Below are positions 46,588 to 57,926 of a DNA stretch of 64,000 bases, piece by piece (the stretch's first letter is position 1; each line of letters begins with the position of its first letter). The notes under the pieces were generated by a model that ran no database searches, was not told where the DNA came from, and saw only the letters and a list, made by a program, of their open reading frames with translations. The stretch is from Eremomyces bilateralis CBS 781.70 (Eukaryota > Ascomycota > Dothideomycetes > Eremomycetales > Eremomycetaceae): assembly GCF_010015585.1 (NCBI RefSeq), contig NW_022985068.1, positions 2,001,911 to 2,065,910 on the forward strand, read 5' to 3'. The position numbers were made by a program, and so were the translations under genes.

Positions 46588-49500
46588 TTAGTACGGCGGG
46601 ATCACCAAGCCACCAAGTCGTGTCTCGCTATCCGTCCGTATTTCTGGGTCATCAGTGTCAATTTCACGAAGCAACCCATTTACATCCTGAGCCCATCCGC
46701 TTCCATTATGCTGTGTCCTGACCTTGCCACGGGGCGACCCATTGACACCGGATCGACTTCTCGCAGTTCTTCCACTAACGCTTCCAACCACCTTGCCATT
46801 ATGCTCGCTCGCGGTGGTAGGTCGAGAACGCTGGATGGCCAGCCCCTGTAATGATGCTGGCAATGGCGGTACAGGTGGGACGTCTTCGCCATTAAGCGAT
46901 GGAGCATAAGAGTTGGTGGAACGATCGGCCACGTTCTCTATCTGCGATTTCCCCGACGAGCTAGGTGGTCGAGACGGATTGTTTCCGTCCAAAGTATCCG
47001 TGTCGTGTGTACCATCCCGAGATTGGGGATCTTCGATGGAGTTCCGGAGAAAACTCGGATCGTCATCAGCTTCGGAGCCATCAAAAGAGAGGCCGTTTGC
47101 GCTGGCCATGCTTTCACTAGCTGTGTCGGACGGCTCAGGTTGTGCGGCCATGATACCAGGTGTGAGAGTCGTAAGACCGCCGCTGGAAAGTACCCGTTTC
47201 AAGTCTTCGACACGTACCGTACTACGGCGAGAGGAAGCGCTGACTGGGGTGCCGGTGTTGCTGGTCGCTCGGCTAGCTCGTCCAACATGGCACCCAGGGC
47301 CTCTACTGCCTAGTCCAACTCCACTGGAAGCTGGACGAGAGCGATATGAAGGATAATGAAATGCGGCCCGCTGTGGAGAATGGCCTGCAGTCTCGGGATT
47401 TGGCGGGGAGACCGAGTCGACGCCATTCTGCGCATGAACAGCAAGCAAGTGTCGTCGTGTCGAGGCTGTACCAAAACCAGAACCTGTGAATGAGTCGGAT
47501 CGGCTGGAAGCCGCCTCCATGCATGCTTCTTTTGACCAGTCAGACAGCATTTGCTCTCGGCATTTGTTTGGAAGGGCATGAGGTGATCGTGAAATGGACG
47601 GGACGGAAGGAGAAGTGACCTGGACAAAAGGGGTCGAGAAGGAGCGATTTGGTGAACGAGGAGGGCTTGACGGTGGGGAGTTGACCGCAATTGAGTAAGC
47701 ATCGGCGATGCGATCAACAACGCCTTGACGATTGTCGAAGGGTTTTAATGCCTCTTCTTCCACTATGTCCGCCGACAACTTCTCCGTTCCCTCTGGTGAT
47801 GGCAAACTGGAAAGTGGCCGAGGAGGAATCGTGAGCCCATATAGCCAAAGTCCCACCTTCATACGTCGAGATATTTCATTGTGAATTTCCCGGCCGGTAG
47901 ACGACGCATCGAAGTCGAATTGTACGCTCAGTGCCCAGAAATACCCGTGCACCAACGCGCCAATGTGAACCTTGGAAGTAGGATCGTCAAAATCTTGAAT
48001 GTCCTCCTGAAGCCGTACTATCATCGGAAGACCGCACTGGGTACTGTTTACCCCAAGGGTCCGAACGAGTGTCGCCAGGAGGAGATGAAGAAGAAGTATG
48101 TCCGATTCGGACTGCGCATACTGGTGAGCATTCTCGTAGACGGCCAAGTGTAGCCGCTGTAAAAAGGGCGATTTCGTTGTGTGACAGCGTTCTCTCTGCG
48201 ATGCATTCGACACGGCTCTTTTGGCAAGGCTGCTCTGCCGGTGATTGATATTGTCTTTTGCATCCTTCTTCGGCCGAGGACTCTCTTCGAGAACTTTAAG
48301 ATCATCTTTCTTCAGTTCGAGGTTCGCCCAGGTGAGAAAGGCGTCCACGTAAGCTTTCCGAACCTCCCAATGAGGGTCCCGAAGGAGCCACTGGGTCCCT
48401 TCCCAAACAGAGATGTCTACTGGCGATCGATTCGCTTTGGACTGCGTCTCAAGAGCTCTCTGGTTTGCGACCTCAAGAATATTCCTTATCGAGTTCAGGG
48501 CAAGTTCCCTTGCAGTCTCGAACGAGAAGAATCCGTCGGTGCTCGGTTTTTCCACCAAGCTTCCGGCACTTACAATCCCGTTGGCAGCCATCTCGGGGTC
48601 TTCAATCGCAGCGACAGTTGCAATCGGATCGGACGATGGTTTGAGTCTTGCTAGGATTGCACGAGTCATATCGGAGATTTGATCGCTGTAATAAACATGG
48701 GTGGCAAGGTTACTGATGCAGGTCTGGAGCTGGTTCAATAGGCGTGTACGTATGGAGTCGTTACCACCCTGTTGCAACACAAGGAGGGAGTGCTGGATGA
48801 GTCCGACGAGAACATCCATAACACTCAACCCGATGAAGTTGGTGTTTGAGCCGAGGAGGCAAGCAATGATGATGCTCAACAGACATTGTCTCTCCATTTT
48901 CTTCTCCTCGATGGGGCATCGGATCAACGTCTCCACCGCAGTGACAATGATGAGGAATCGGTCCTGCACCGGAGTCCACTGGCACATCATCTGGAAGAGA
49001 ATCGTGGGCCAACTGCCCGCGTACACCGCAAACGACTCCGAGGTGGGAAAATGCCCCTCTAACGAGATGCATTCCGTTACGAATTGAAGCACGATGGTCG
49101 TCGCCTGTCGAACTTGAGAGCGATTGTTGACGCTGAAAACTTGACGAAGCGCTTGTAACGCAGCTATCAAGACCGACTGCTCGGCAAACTTGTCGGATTC
49201 CTCGGTAGTTCTCGCGACTGGATCGTGCTCGGATATCTCGGATGTCTGTACGGTCGAGACGCTCTGCCTCCGGCGAAACGCTTGCTCTTTCTCACATTCT
49301 TCCCGTTCATGCTCGTTTTGCTCAATTGCAAGCAGATCAGACCCGCGGGAGCTGTAGACGGCCTCGAGAATGACCGGGATGACCAGCGCGAGCTGCCTTT
49401 CGGTCTCAGCACTCAGAGACTCCGACATGGTCAAACTTTTGATGGCTTCCAAACCGATCCTTCGGAATCGTACCGCTAGAGGAACACTCTTGGCCTTCCC

Positions 49501-50037
49501 TTGGATACGGTATTCTTTGGATGCGAATGCAACATACAGCCGAATCACTTGCTCGTACTGTTTGAGATACCCTTGATCGGCCGCAAGGAATGCCGGATCT
49601 TGCTTCGCGCAGTATACTTCGAATGTGGGTACAGACGCTTCCACCATTGTAATATCATGAGATCGGAGGACGGTGTTTAGAATTCTTAGGACGGCGCCAC
49701 CGTATAGGGACAAATCGCGGGGGCATTTTTCGATAAGGGATTTCAAGATGGCGAGCGTAACCTGGACATTTCTGCGCAAACACCGTTAGCTCAGGAACGC
49801 AATTGTCACACAGCGTACATACCCAATGCGATTATTCCGGACATCGCTTAGGTTCTTTCTCTCTAGATAGCTGCCGACTTTCTGGAGTTTGCTCCGACGC
49901 GTACTCGCATAATATAGCAAGTAGCTCAGCTCACTGGAATTTGGCTTAACCTCCGTCGTATTCTTCTGGTATCGTGGATAACATTTCAGGATGAGGACCT
50001 GGTGTTTCGGCCGTAATTTCTGGCGCATGGCCTGCAT
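46588..50037 (-). CDS. EFR3: Efr3, plasma-membrane scaffold for PI 4-kinase Stt4
   Basis: Anchors the Stt4-Ypp1 PI4-kinase complex in plasma-membrane patches and so supplies PI4P. Exon 1 is 50037-49823 and exon 2 is 49771-46588, separated by a 51-nt intron; the join gives NRIGNVQVTLAILKSLIEKC, a conserved segment. The product is 1132 aa. The N-terminus MQAMRQKLRPKHQVLILKCY is basic with a Cys, fitting membrane association, and is followed by ELSYLLYYASTRRSKLQKVG, a strongly conserved Efr3 signature. Helical HEAT/ARM-like repeats fill residues up to about 700. The last 400 residues are Ser/Pro-rich and probably disordered, with LSSGGLTTLTPGI and a conserved-looking WAQDVNGLLREIDTDD near the end. 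A second ATG three codons downstream (50028) is an alternative start. Confidence 0.93.
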
Positions 50038-52848
50038 GGCGATAGGAGGGTACCACCCAGTTGCAACGGGGGAAGTGAGGCCGGAAGGAGTGCAATGATG
50101 CAATGGTGAAGTTAATACATGAGCCTAGCCAAACTCATCTAACCCGGACGCAACCTAAACGGCTTATGGGACGCGGTGCTGGAAATGACGAACGAACGGA
50201 AGACAAGCACAATTGATGTCGGCGTGGCATGAAGGGCACGATCAATGGGAATATGTGGTGATGTAGAATCCGAGGACAAGGTGTTAAGAAATATCGCAGT
50301 GATTGAGGGCTAAAGGAGTTTGATGAGAAGACGGTGTCCCGTACGCAGTTTGATATTATAGAGAACAGGGAGGCATCAGGATATGAACGGGACTTGGGAC
50401 GCGCCGAAAATCCGGAGGAAACAAATGTATCTGAGAGGTCAATGGTCTTAGGTAAGCGATGCTAGTTCTTACGCTAAACCTAGCCAGGTCTGTCACGTGT
50501 AGGGCGCTTGACGACATCAATACATTCGTTGCTTACTCCCTTCTAATGCACTGCCCAAGACGACAATTGAACATACCTTCGCATACAGTTATTCCATGCT
50601 ACCAGAAAGTCTAGATGTTGGACCATGGTTTCCCTGTGGTACACAGGTGGATAAGAGCCGCCATCCCTTAACGCCATCCCGGCATGGTGCTTTTTGAGCA
50701 AAGGAACTCGAGCTTCCATTCAGTGGATTGACAAAATCCAGCGGCATATATTCGAAGGAACAGGAAGGGAATTCAAGCGAGGCAGGTTCTTACCGACCTT
50801 GCAGGATGGTTCGTCCGAGATATTTACGGCGACGCTGGATATGCATATCAAGCAGCGGACCTAGAATATCAAACGCTCATCCGAGCTCTCAACATTGTCC
50901 GTGTTTCACCCGAATTGCTGAGTACTTAAGAAACGGTAATGAAAAATGTGGATGCATTCTTCTACTCGAAGTCATTTTTTCCATTCAAGTCCTATCCTCG
51001 ACCACCAATAAGCTGGAACAAGAAAATCCCGGTTGGAATCGAGATCAATTGCGATCTCACGCATTCAAAAGCAGGGATGGTGCCCACGCGACTCCGTTCA
51101 AGCAAATATGTACCTCTCTAAAATATGGTATCGTACTTCTCACATTTAGCGAGATAGAGTGAGCAAAAAGGGGAAGCGATACCCAGGAAGCCACAAATCT
51201 TTGCGAAATCACCGATCGATCCAAACAGTGCGAAGCGAGGAAAATGGGTAGACCAAACCGGATGATGTACCGTGCTTTTGCAATGGTGATTCTATATTCG
51301 ACTCCAGCAATTGCAATATGGAACTACCTCTTCATGTCTGTCTGGATACAGGAGACGGAGTTAGACATATGAAGAGGTGATTGTCGCTTCCGAAAAACAT
51401 GAGGAACCCTTTCTTTGAATGGTACTTCGACCATTTGAGACGGTCGGGCATATGCATCAATTCAATAACATTGCTCCATTCCTGATATATGTATCCAGGA
51501 CGGAATAAGAACGAGGACATTGAAGAGGATGAAAGTTATGAACTGGCGAGGCGAACACTGCATGTCAGCTGTATGGATTCTCATTTGGCAAGGCGATCGG
51601 GAGATGGCTGAATAGAATGCATAGCGACATCGAAATACGCTACCCGCCCATGAAATCAAAGTCTCCTTTGCGTGTATTTGTCTTGTGGTCGCAGGTCCTG
51701 GGTCCTCCATAGACAAGCAGGATCGAGCGCCTTGCATAGTTGGAGGGTGACACAACTTAGGTTTTGATACCACCAGTCAGGCGAAGGATTGGTTGATCAA
51801 CGTCATATTTGCACGTTCAACATTCGGCGCAGCCTTTGAGATTATTCCGCCGACTTTGCAGGTGACTAAGAGTTTGGCTTCCTCAGGAACCGTCCCTCCT
51901 ATGGTCTACTTTTTGTCGCTGGTCCTAGGATGACCAAAACAGCTTCAAATAAGCGTCAACGGATATCCATCTCGCAGACTTGAAAACAATCAATGCGGCG
52001 AATGGGTCCGGAATTAGACCTCAGTTACAGCGAGAGGGTTCAGTGGAATGGGTCGGGCGCCGTGTCAAAAAAAGGCATTCTTTCATTAGCGAAGGCTCTG
52101 TACCCGGCATCTAAAAATTACGCATTAGCATCGAAGGAGTATGTCTAGGGTATCTAGAATGATGACATCGGATAGCCCGCATCTCTCACCTGCATCACAT
52201 GCCAGACATGACACTTGGGATTAAAAAGCCAGGCTCTGTTTTCTAACCGGATACCGCGATGCGCACCACACGGCTAAATGTTCCCAGAATAGTTTGAAAG
52301 TACCGACAGTTCTCCTGCGCTGGTGGTACCCAGGATACTCGAGTCGCAGTGTTGGGGTCACCGCATTACATTGCGTTGTCTCGGGCGCGAAATCTCTCTG
52401 GTCATGTCATCTAGCCGGCCGAGTTGGACTCCTTATAGGGATAACAACGTTGGTGAAGTATCGGGTGCCATAGGGGTATTATCTTTCGCATCGATTTGAA
52501 CTGCCCAAAGAATGGGGGCTCGAATTTGTCAGATTCCCTGGTCAAGCGCAATGTTTGCGGTATTAATACCCCAATCCCGTCAAGTCGTCAGGCAAATAGC
52601 CCTGAAGTACCGTGTCCCCGGCGACTAGAAAGGCATGCAGGTACGGGAGATAACAGAAAGCGTCCGCAATCGTCGGGGAACTCTTGACGAATAACTGTTC
52701 TTGAAGCCGATTGAACTATCTTCCCTGCCGAGAACTCGCTTACACCATACCGTCGGTGAGTACAGTAAGCACATATCTGTATACATGCAATGTTATTACA
52801 CTCCTTCTGCATTGAGAAGAGAAGACTTCGATGAGGCTCTGATGAAGT
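50038..52848. other. Gene-poor region upstream of Efr3, with a protein-like fragment
   Basis: A CACGTG box lies at 50494-50499, 457 bp upstream of the Efr3 start. Around 50750-50930 (+) a frame without a start reads IQARQVLTDLAGWFVRDIYG, then AYQAADLEYQTLIRALNIV, ending at a stop; a neighbouring frame just upstream is also protein-like (IQWIDKIQRHIFEGTGREFK). This may be a decayed gene of unknown family. The remaining frames are short and unsupported. Confidence 0.35.
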
Positions 52849-53157
52849 TCACAGAGACGGAAAGAACCCAGAGGTTTGATCCCGACCGCAGGAAAAAATT
52901 GACGCCTCGTTTTCTGCTGCCGGTGCAGTCACCGATTCCTCCCCAGTCGAGGCGCGGGAGACGTTTGGATCCATACCAAATGAAAAGGGGCTTGCTGACG
53001 TTACAGAGTTGTCGGGCATGTCCGATCCAGTCCATCGGGTTCCTAGTATGAGCCATTTTGTGATATTTGTTATGGCATCGACACAGTCCAACGGTTCACG
53101 AGCTGCGAACCATGGATGCTGCATCGTTCCTGCACCCGGCGGCGTAGAAATATCCAT
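52849..53157 (-). CDS. Hypothetical short protein (102 codons), weak support
   Basis: A minus-strand frame starts at an ATG in a good context (ATCACCATGG) and begins MDISTPPGAGTMQHPWFAAR. It has no recognised domain, signal peptide or membrane segment. It sits alone in a gene-poor region. The start context and absence of overlap with any known gene are the only arguments for it; a chance frame is at least as likely. Confidence 0.2.
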   Translation of the reverse strand: MDISTPPGAGTMQHPWFAAREPLDCVDAITNITKWLILGTRWTGSDMPDNSVTSASPFSFGMDPNVSRASTGEESVTAPAAENEASIFSCGRDQTSGFFPSL

Positions 53158-54568
53158 GGTGATGAGAATCTGGAAGTTAATGAATTAAGACCAAGGAGTT
53201 TCACTGAATGATATACAAGCACCTAGGTCCTGGGGTCCTGGGCCAAATTTGTGATGATCATCTCCCGTCGTAAACCTGGTTCCTGGGAGCAACCATGGCA
53301 GATCCGTCAATGCGTTACTATCGTAGTGAGCGGCTGAGCGCTAGGATCTACTCGTACTCGAGCTGTCGCCTGTCAGCTGTCAATTGTCCGCGGTCAGTAC
53401 GTACATAAGGGTAACGACAGGTACCTCCCTACGATTTGAGTAAGGACAGTTGAACCCATTTCGTGGGACCGATAACACTCCGTCCATACCACCATGTCGT
53501 CGCATGATGGATCCAAGAACTTGGTCTGGTCATACTCTACTACGTACTAACTCAATCAGCGGCTCGGTTGCCGAGGATGCCACGCGATTTTCACAGTTCA
53601 CTTCTTCAGTAATCACGTCAGCGGCCGAACACCATGATGGACGTCATATTAGCCCGAAGCATGCAAAAATCCACAGCCCGTGGTGGTTCCACAGCGGCAC
53701 CGATCCCGTGTCAGTGCGGGCGCGTTATGGGGGAATCTAAGCGATAGTTCAGTGCTAATTGCTGCGGGCTATGAGCTGCTATCTGACACCTGTACACCGT
53801 GTCACCACTCCCTAGTAAAGTAGGTAAGTATCAAATATTAAGATTCAAGTATCAAGATTCAAGTACGCAGTATCAACTATCGTCTATGAAGTCTTACTAA
53901 CGGCAAACCACAACATCCGCTAATGCATCGCATCTTTCGACCATGTTATTCGTCAGTTTAGTTCGATGCTCGTCCTATCACCGAAAGACGAAAGTTTATT
54001 CTATGTAAGGCTCAGGGATGTGTCCCAACTCCCAAGCACGTTACGCCTTCGTATTAGAACAATGCAACGTCGGACCAATTGCTAGTTAAGGGTTTGCTCC
54101 GGCAGTTCGCTCATTCTCTGGCTTGATCTCGCTTCCATCTTTGAATTGGAATTGCAGACACCCCGTTGCATCGTCAAAGACTTCTATCTAAATACCCCTT
54201 TCTTGGATTCTCGATCTCTAGTTCATTGCACACACCGGAGACACACGGCTGCTGAGTGATGACACTACCGAGAGTTGCTCCTGTTTTGGTGGGGTCTGCA
54301 TCGTGTCGGTACTCGGTAAAGGCCTCTTCCGCAGCCCCGACGAAATCTGAACTGCTGTGATGCAGCGTGGAACCGATGGTCAAGCGATGGCTGTGATGTG
54401 CACTATCTAGTAGATCAGAGGTGGAGAGAGGGAAGATCAGGGAGCCCACTTGCTAGCAAATGGCTGTGGAGTTGAGGGTCTCCATTGAAGATAGGAGACG
54501 GCTTGTTCACGCGATTGATTGGATAAAGATTGGGGTCCCAGAGAAACCAAGACCACGAGGCGAACGAC

Positions 54569-54628
54569 GATTCATTATTCAACGATTCATTATTCAACGA
54601 TTCATTATTCAACGATTCATTATTCAAC
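54569..54628 (+). repeat. 15-bp tandem repeat, four perfect copies
   Basis: GATTCATTATTCAAC is repeated four times without a mismatch, followed by a partial fifth copy (GATTC). It lies in non-coding DNA; the open frames across it on both strands result from the unit being a multiple of three. Confidence 0.95.
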
Positions 54629-55756
54629 GATTCGAGGGTGATCAAGAGAGCATGGGAAATCCACGAAATACATCAGGTACCACCTACTGTAACTTGCGTA
54701 GTATGCAGGAACCGGAGAGTGGGCAAAGGATCGGGTTAGATAACCGAGAACATAACTCTGAAAGTGGGAATTCTCGCACCCCTCCAATCCTGAAATCCTG
54801 AAATCCTGGGTCATGTCATGGTGGTCTTTCTAATAATATCGGTATTCGGTAATAAGAAATTAACGATTCTTAGTACATAGTATCCCGGCTTCACTAGTCA
54901 CGATTCTATCCCGTGTATCCTGTACCGCACGAGTACATATCGACTAAGGGTGCTGACTGCTGAGTACTCCGTAGTACAGACGTTTCAACCCCGCAACCGA
55001 GGAATGCTTACCCCTTCAATTTTCATCATTCAATGCATGGATCCATCCCCAGTTTTTGGTGCAATCAACTAGTAGAAGCAAGTCCTGAAGAGTAAAGACA
55101 CGCCAGCGAAATCAGGGGCGGTACGCGGTGGTGCCCGCAGCATGTTGCATGATGCAGCTTACGCCGCGCTTAAGTGTCGACCATTGCACAAATTCACAAC
55201 GTGTCTTGGATACATCGATCCTGCAGCGTTGGTTCGAGGGTCCTGACTGCTGAGACGGGGCCCTTGGACCATGACGGCCCTAATACGTTCCAGATCTTCC
55301 AAGGTATCTGGTCTTCTACTCAATACGCCACCTTCTCCCAAACGCTAAACTCTGCTAGGCGCACGGAGATTACCCTCCGATGGGGTTGACCAACAAGCAG
55401 AGAATGAATGGCACAAATTATGGTTTACGATCGTTCTGAGTTCTCCAATGAGTGAACAGAACTGGATCACCACAGGAGGAGGCCGTGGAGCCTGGAGTAC
55501 CCAATCTCACGGAGAGATCTCTGCTAGAATTCCAAACTCGGCCATAGATCATCTGGATTCTGGGCCCTCCTGCGTCCCGAAGTTTTGGCAAACCTTTTGG
55601 TTTCCAATAATTCCATCCAGTACGAAAGGTACAAGTGAATACTAAAATAACGGAACCCACCAACACCTCATACAAATAACAGGACTTGGAAATCAGACGT
55701 GAACCATGTAGAGAATAGGACTCCTCAATGCCCCAACGGGTAAAACCCGAAAAGGC

Positions 55757-55789
55757 AGAGTGACTTCAGAGTGACTTCAGAGTGACTTC
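55757..55789 (+). repeat. 11-bp tandem repeat, three perfect copies
   Basis: AGAGTGACTTC is repeated three times, then a partial copy (AGACTTC). Confidence 0.9.
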
Positions 55790-56376
55790 AGACTTCATAG
55801 TTCAGACTCTTCATCGTTGTCAGCGGATCGCGACTCCCCCGCAACGACCCCCTCCAAAAGACCTGGATGGCTGGATCCTCACGACCTCGAAAGTCGAAAC
55901 TAACGAGAAAACAATGAACGACCTCCTTCTTTTGCCACGAGGCCATGGTGCCTTTCTAGGTCATCCTTGGGAGTTGGGACCTTGACGAGGCACCGTGCAT
56001 TTAATAGCACGTTCTGTTGCAAAGCCCGATGCACATTCCGTCTCGTGCGGGTTCCGGACTACTTCTCCAGGAAATAGTGGATGACGGGCGTCTACCGTCT
56101 GGTCGTCTGCCGCCGGTGGGCGGTGGGACCAGCTGAACCTTGATCGGCAAACCTTCAACCAGCCATTTGTAGTATTCTCCAGCCGATCAGTATGATGCTA
56201 TCCCTGACGGCCTAGGAAACGCCACATTACTTGGAGTTTTATGCTTTCGAGGGCTCATGTCCTTTACTTAATTCAGTCGTAACCCTGGCTGATATCCTTC
56301 AAACAAATATTGGGCCTTTCAAGCTTCAACATCACCACGACTCCTCCCAGTAGCACATCCATTCTGTGATGCAGAC

Positions 56377-57926
56377 ATGCCTGGAGGTGTTCATCCTCCG
56401 ATATCAGTGGCCAAGTCATGGCCGCAGCCAAACTACATTAATCCCGAAACACGAGGTTGGGGCCTGGTGATATTGGTCGTAGTCCTCTACTTTGTTACCT
56501 TTCTTATCTTCACTGCCCGCTTATGGGCCCGCCTCAAAATTGCAAAGAATGCAGGACTCGATGATGCTTTAATATCCGTGGCTATGGTACGTTGTCGGCA
56601 AGTGTGTCAACGAGGACCGTCTGACTGATCCGTTTCTAGGTCTTCGTGACTGGACTGGCAGTGGGCACATGTCTGGGTCAGTACGATTCGAATGAACACC
56701 GAGACGGTTGGACTGATTTGTATAGGCTCTCGTCTCTACGGGTTTGATCGCCATGTATGGGATTTAAAGCCAGGGCAAGGAATGCAAAGCCGCAAGGTAC
56801 GCATCCTCAGCTTGTCGGTGATGGACAAGTCACTGATTGCGCCAGATGGTGATGGCCCTCGAAGTTTTGTATACGCCTGGCACTGCGATCATCAAGATTT
56901 CCATTCTGTTCTTCTATCGACGAATGTCCGCAGGGTCGATTTCTAAACCATTCTATTATGCCGTATGGGCGAGCATCATCTTCGTCGTCCTTTACATGAT
57001 CGTCTTTACGATTAACATTTTCGTCACCTGCATCCCGATACACGCCTTCTGGCACTCGGTCGATCCGAGGTGGGCCTTAGAAAATGCTGGAAAATATCAC
57101 TGCTTCGATGAAGGAGCCAACCTACTGGCTGCATCCAGTATCAGCGTTTTGCAGGATTTCATCGCATGTGGATTACCAACGATGTTATTCTGGGATTTGA
57201 AATTACCCAGGCGGCAGAAAGTGGCACTCGCATCCATCTTTGGCGTTGGATTCTTGTAAGTGCACCTTGATGGAAGTTAGGGCTCGTACTGACTGAAGTA
57301 GCCTATGTATTACAGGAATCCTTCGCATTCTTGCCATTCGAAAGGTTTACTACAAAACCTACGACGTAACGTGGGCAGCCGAAGAGGTCTGGGTCTGGAC
57401 CGCTGTTGAAACACATCTTGCCGTCATCTGTGCATCCGCGCCTGCATTGAAGGTCTTCTTTAAACGCTACCTGAAAGTCTCCTCGTTTGGAAGCGACCTG
57501 AAGTACACGATCAAACGATCATTTGGCCAGACCGGATCCGAGAAGCCCGATCGGAGTTATGGCCTCTCGTCCACTGTCGGTAAGGGAACCCATCCTTACA
57601 GCTCGCGCCACAAGAGTATTACCGATGACATTGAACTGGGAGGAATTAAGGTGGCTCGAGACATCGACATTCGAGTAGAATCGCACGATGAATCACAATC
57701 CGAATTTGCTATCTCGGGCCGTAGCAGTCAAGAGCATCTCAAACCGACCGTGAAGCCAAATTCGAGCAGGCAACCGAGACTTGCCGACCAATCCAATCCC
57801 AGGACTGTCGCCGGTTCTCATTGGAACGGCAGAGGAGAAGATGGACTGTTCCGGGATGGTCGATTTACCGCAAGACATGATGAGGGACCGAATGCTTATG
57901 GTGGCGCTACTCATCGAGGTTGGTAG
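56377..57926 (+). CDS. Pth11-like integral membrane protein (fungal rhodopsin-fold domain)
   Basis: Belongs to the large fungal family of seven-pass membrane proteins that includes the Magnaporthe surface receptor Pth11; the ligand is unknown. Exons are 56377-56586, 56640-56676, 56726-56796, 56846-57255 and 57302-57926, with introns of 53, 49, 49 and 46 nt. The product is 450 aa. There is no CFEM domain or signal peptide before the first membrane segment (GWGLVILVVVLYFVTFLIF). Family features follow: LWARLKIAKNAGLDDALI after segment 1, LYTPGTAIIKISILFFYRR, the conserved Cys/Trp loop between CIPIHAFWHS and KYHCFDEG, DFIACGLPTMLFWDLKLPRRQK, and ETHLAVICASAPALKVFFKR. A hydrophilic, Ser-rich cytosolic tail of about 150 residues ends the protein. 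Two of the exons are very small (37 and 71 nt) and were placed by frame closure. Confidence 0.87.

Larger units (their letters stand above)
53158..56376. other. Gene-poor region with short tandem repeats
   Basis: No gene is supported. The region contains AT-rich stretches, loosely repeated AAGATTCAAGTATC units near 53840-53870, the palindromic TACTCCGTAGTA near 54965, the 15-bp repeat at 54569-54628 and the 11-bp repeat at 55757-55789. The end near 56376 is promoter for the next gene. Confidence 0.45.

Noticed and set aside
54415-54801. Frames on both strands through the 15-bp repeat (repeating RFIIQ or NNESL)
   Set aside because: The unit length is a multiple of three and lacks stops in several frames; no flanking coding signal exists.
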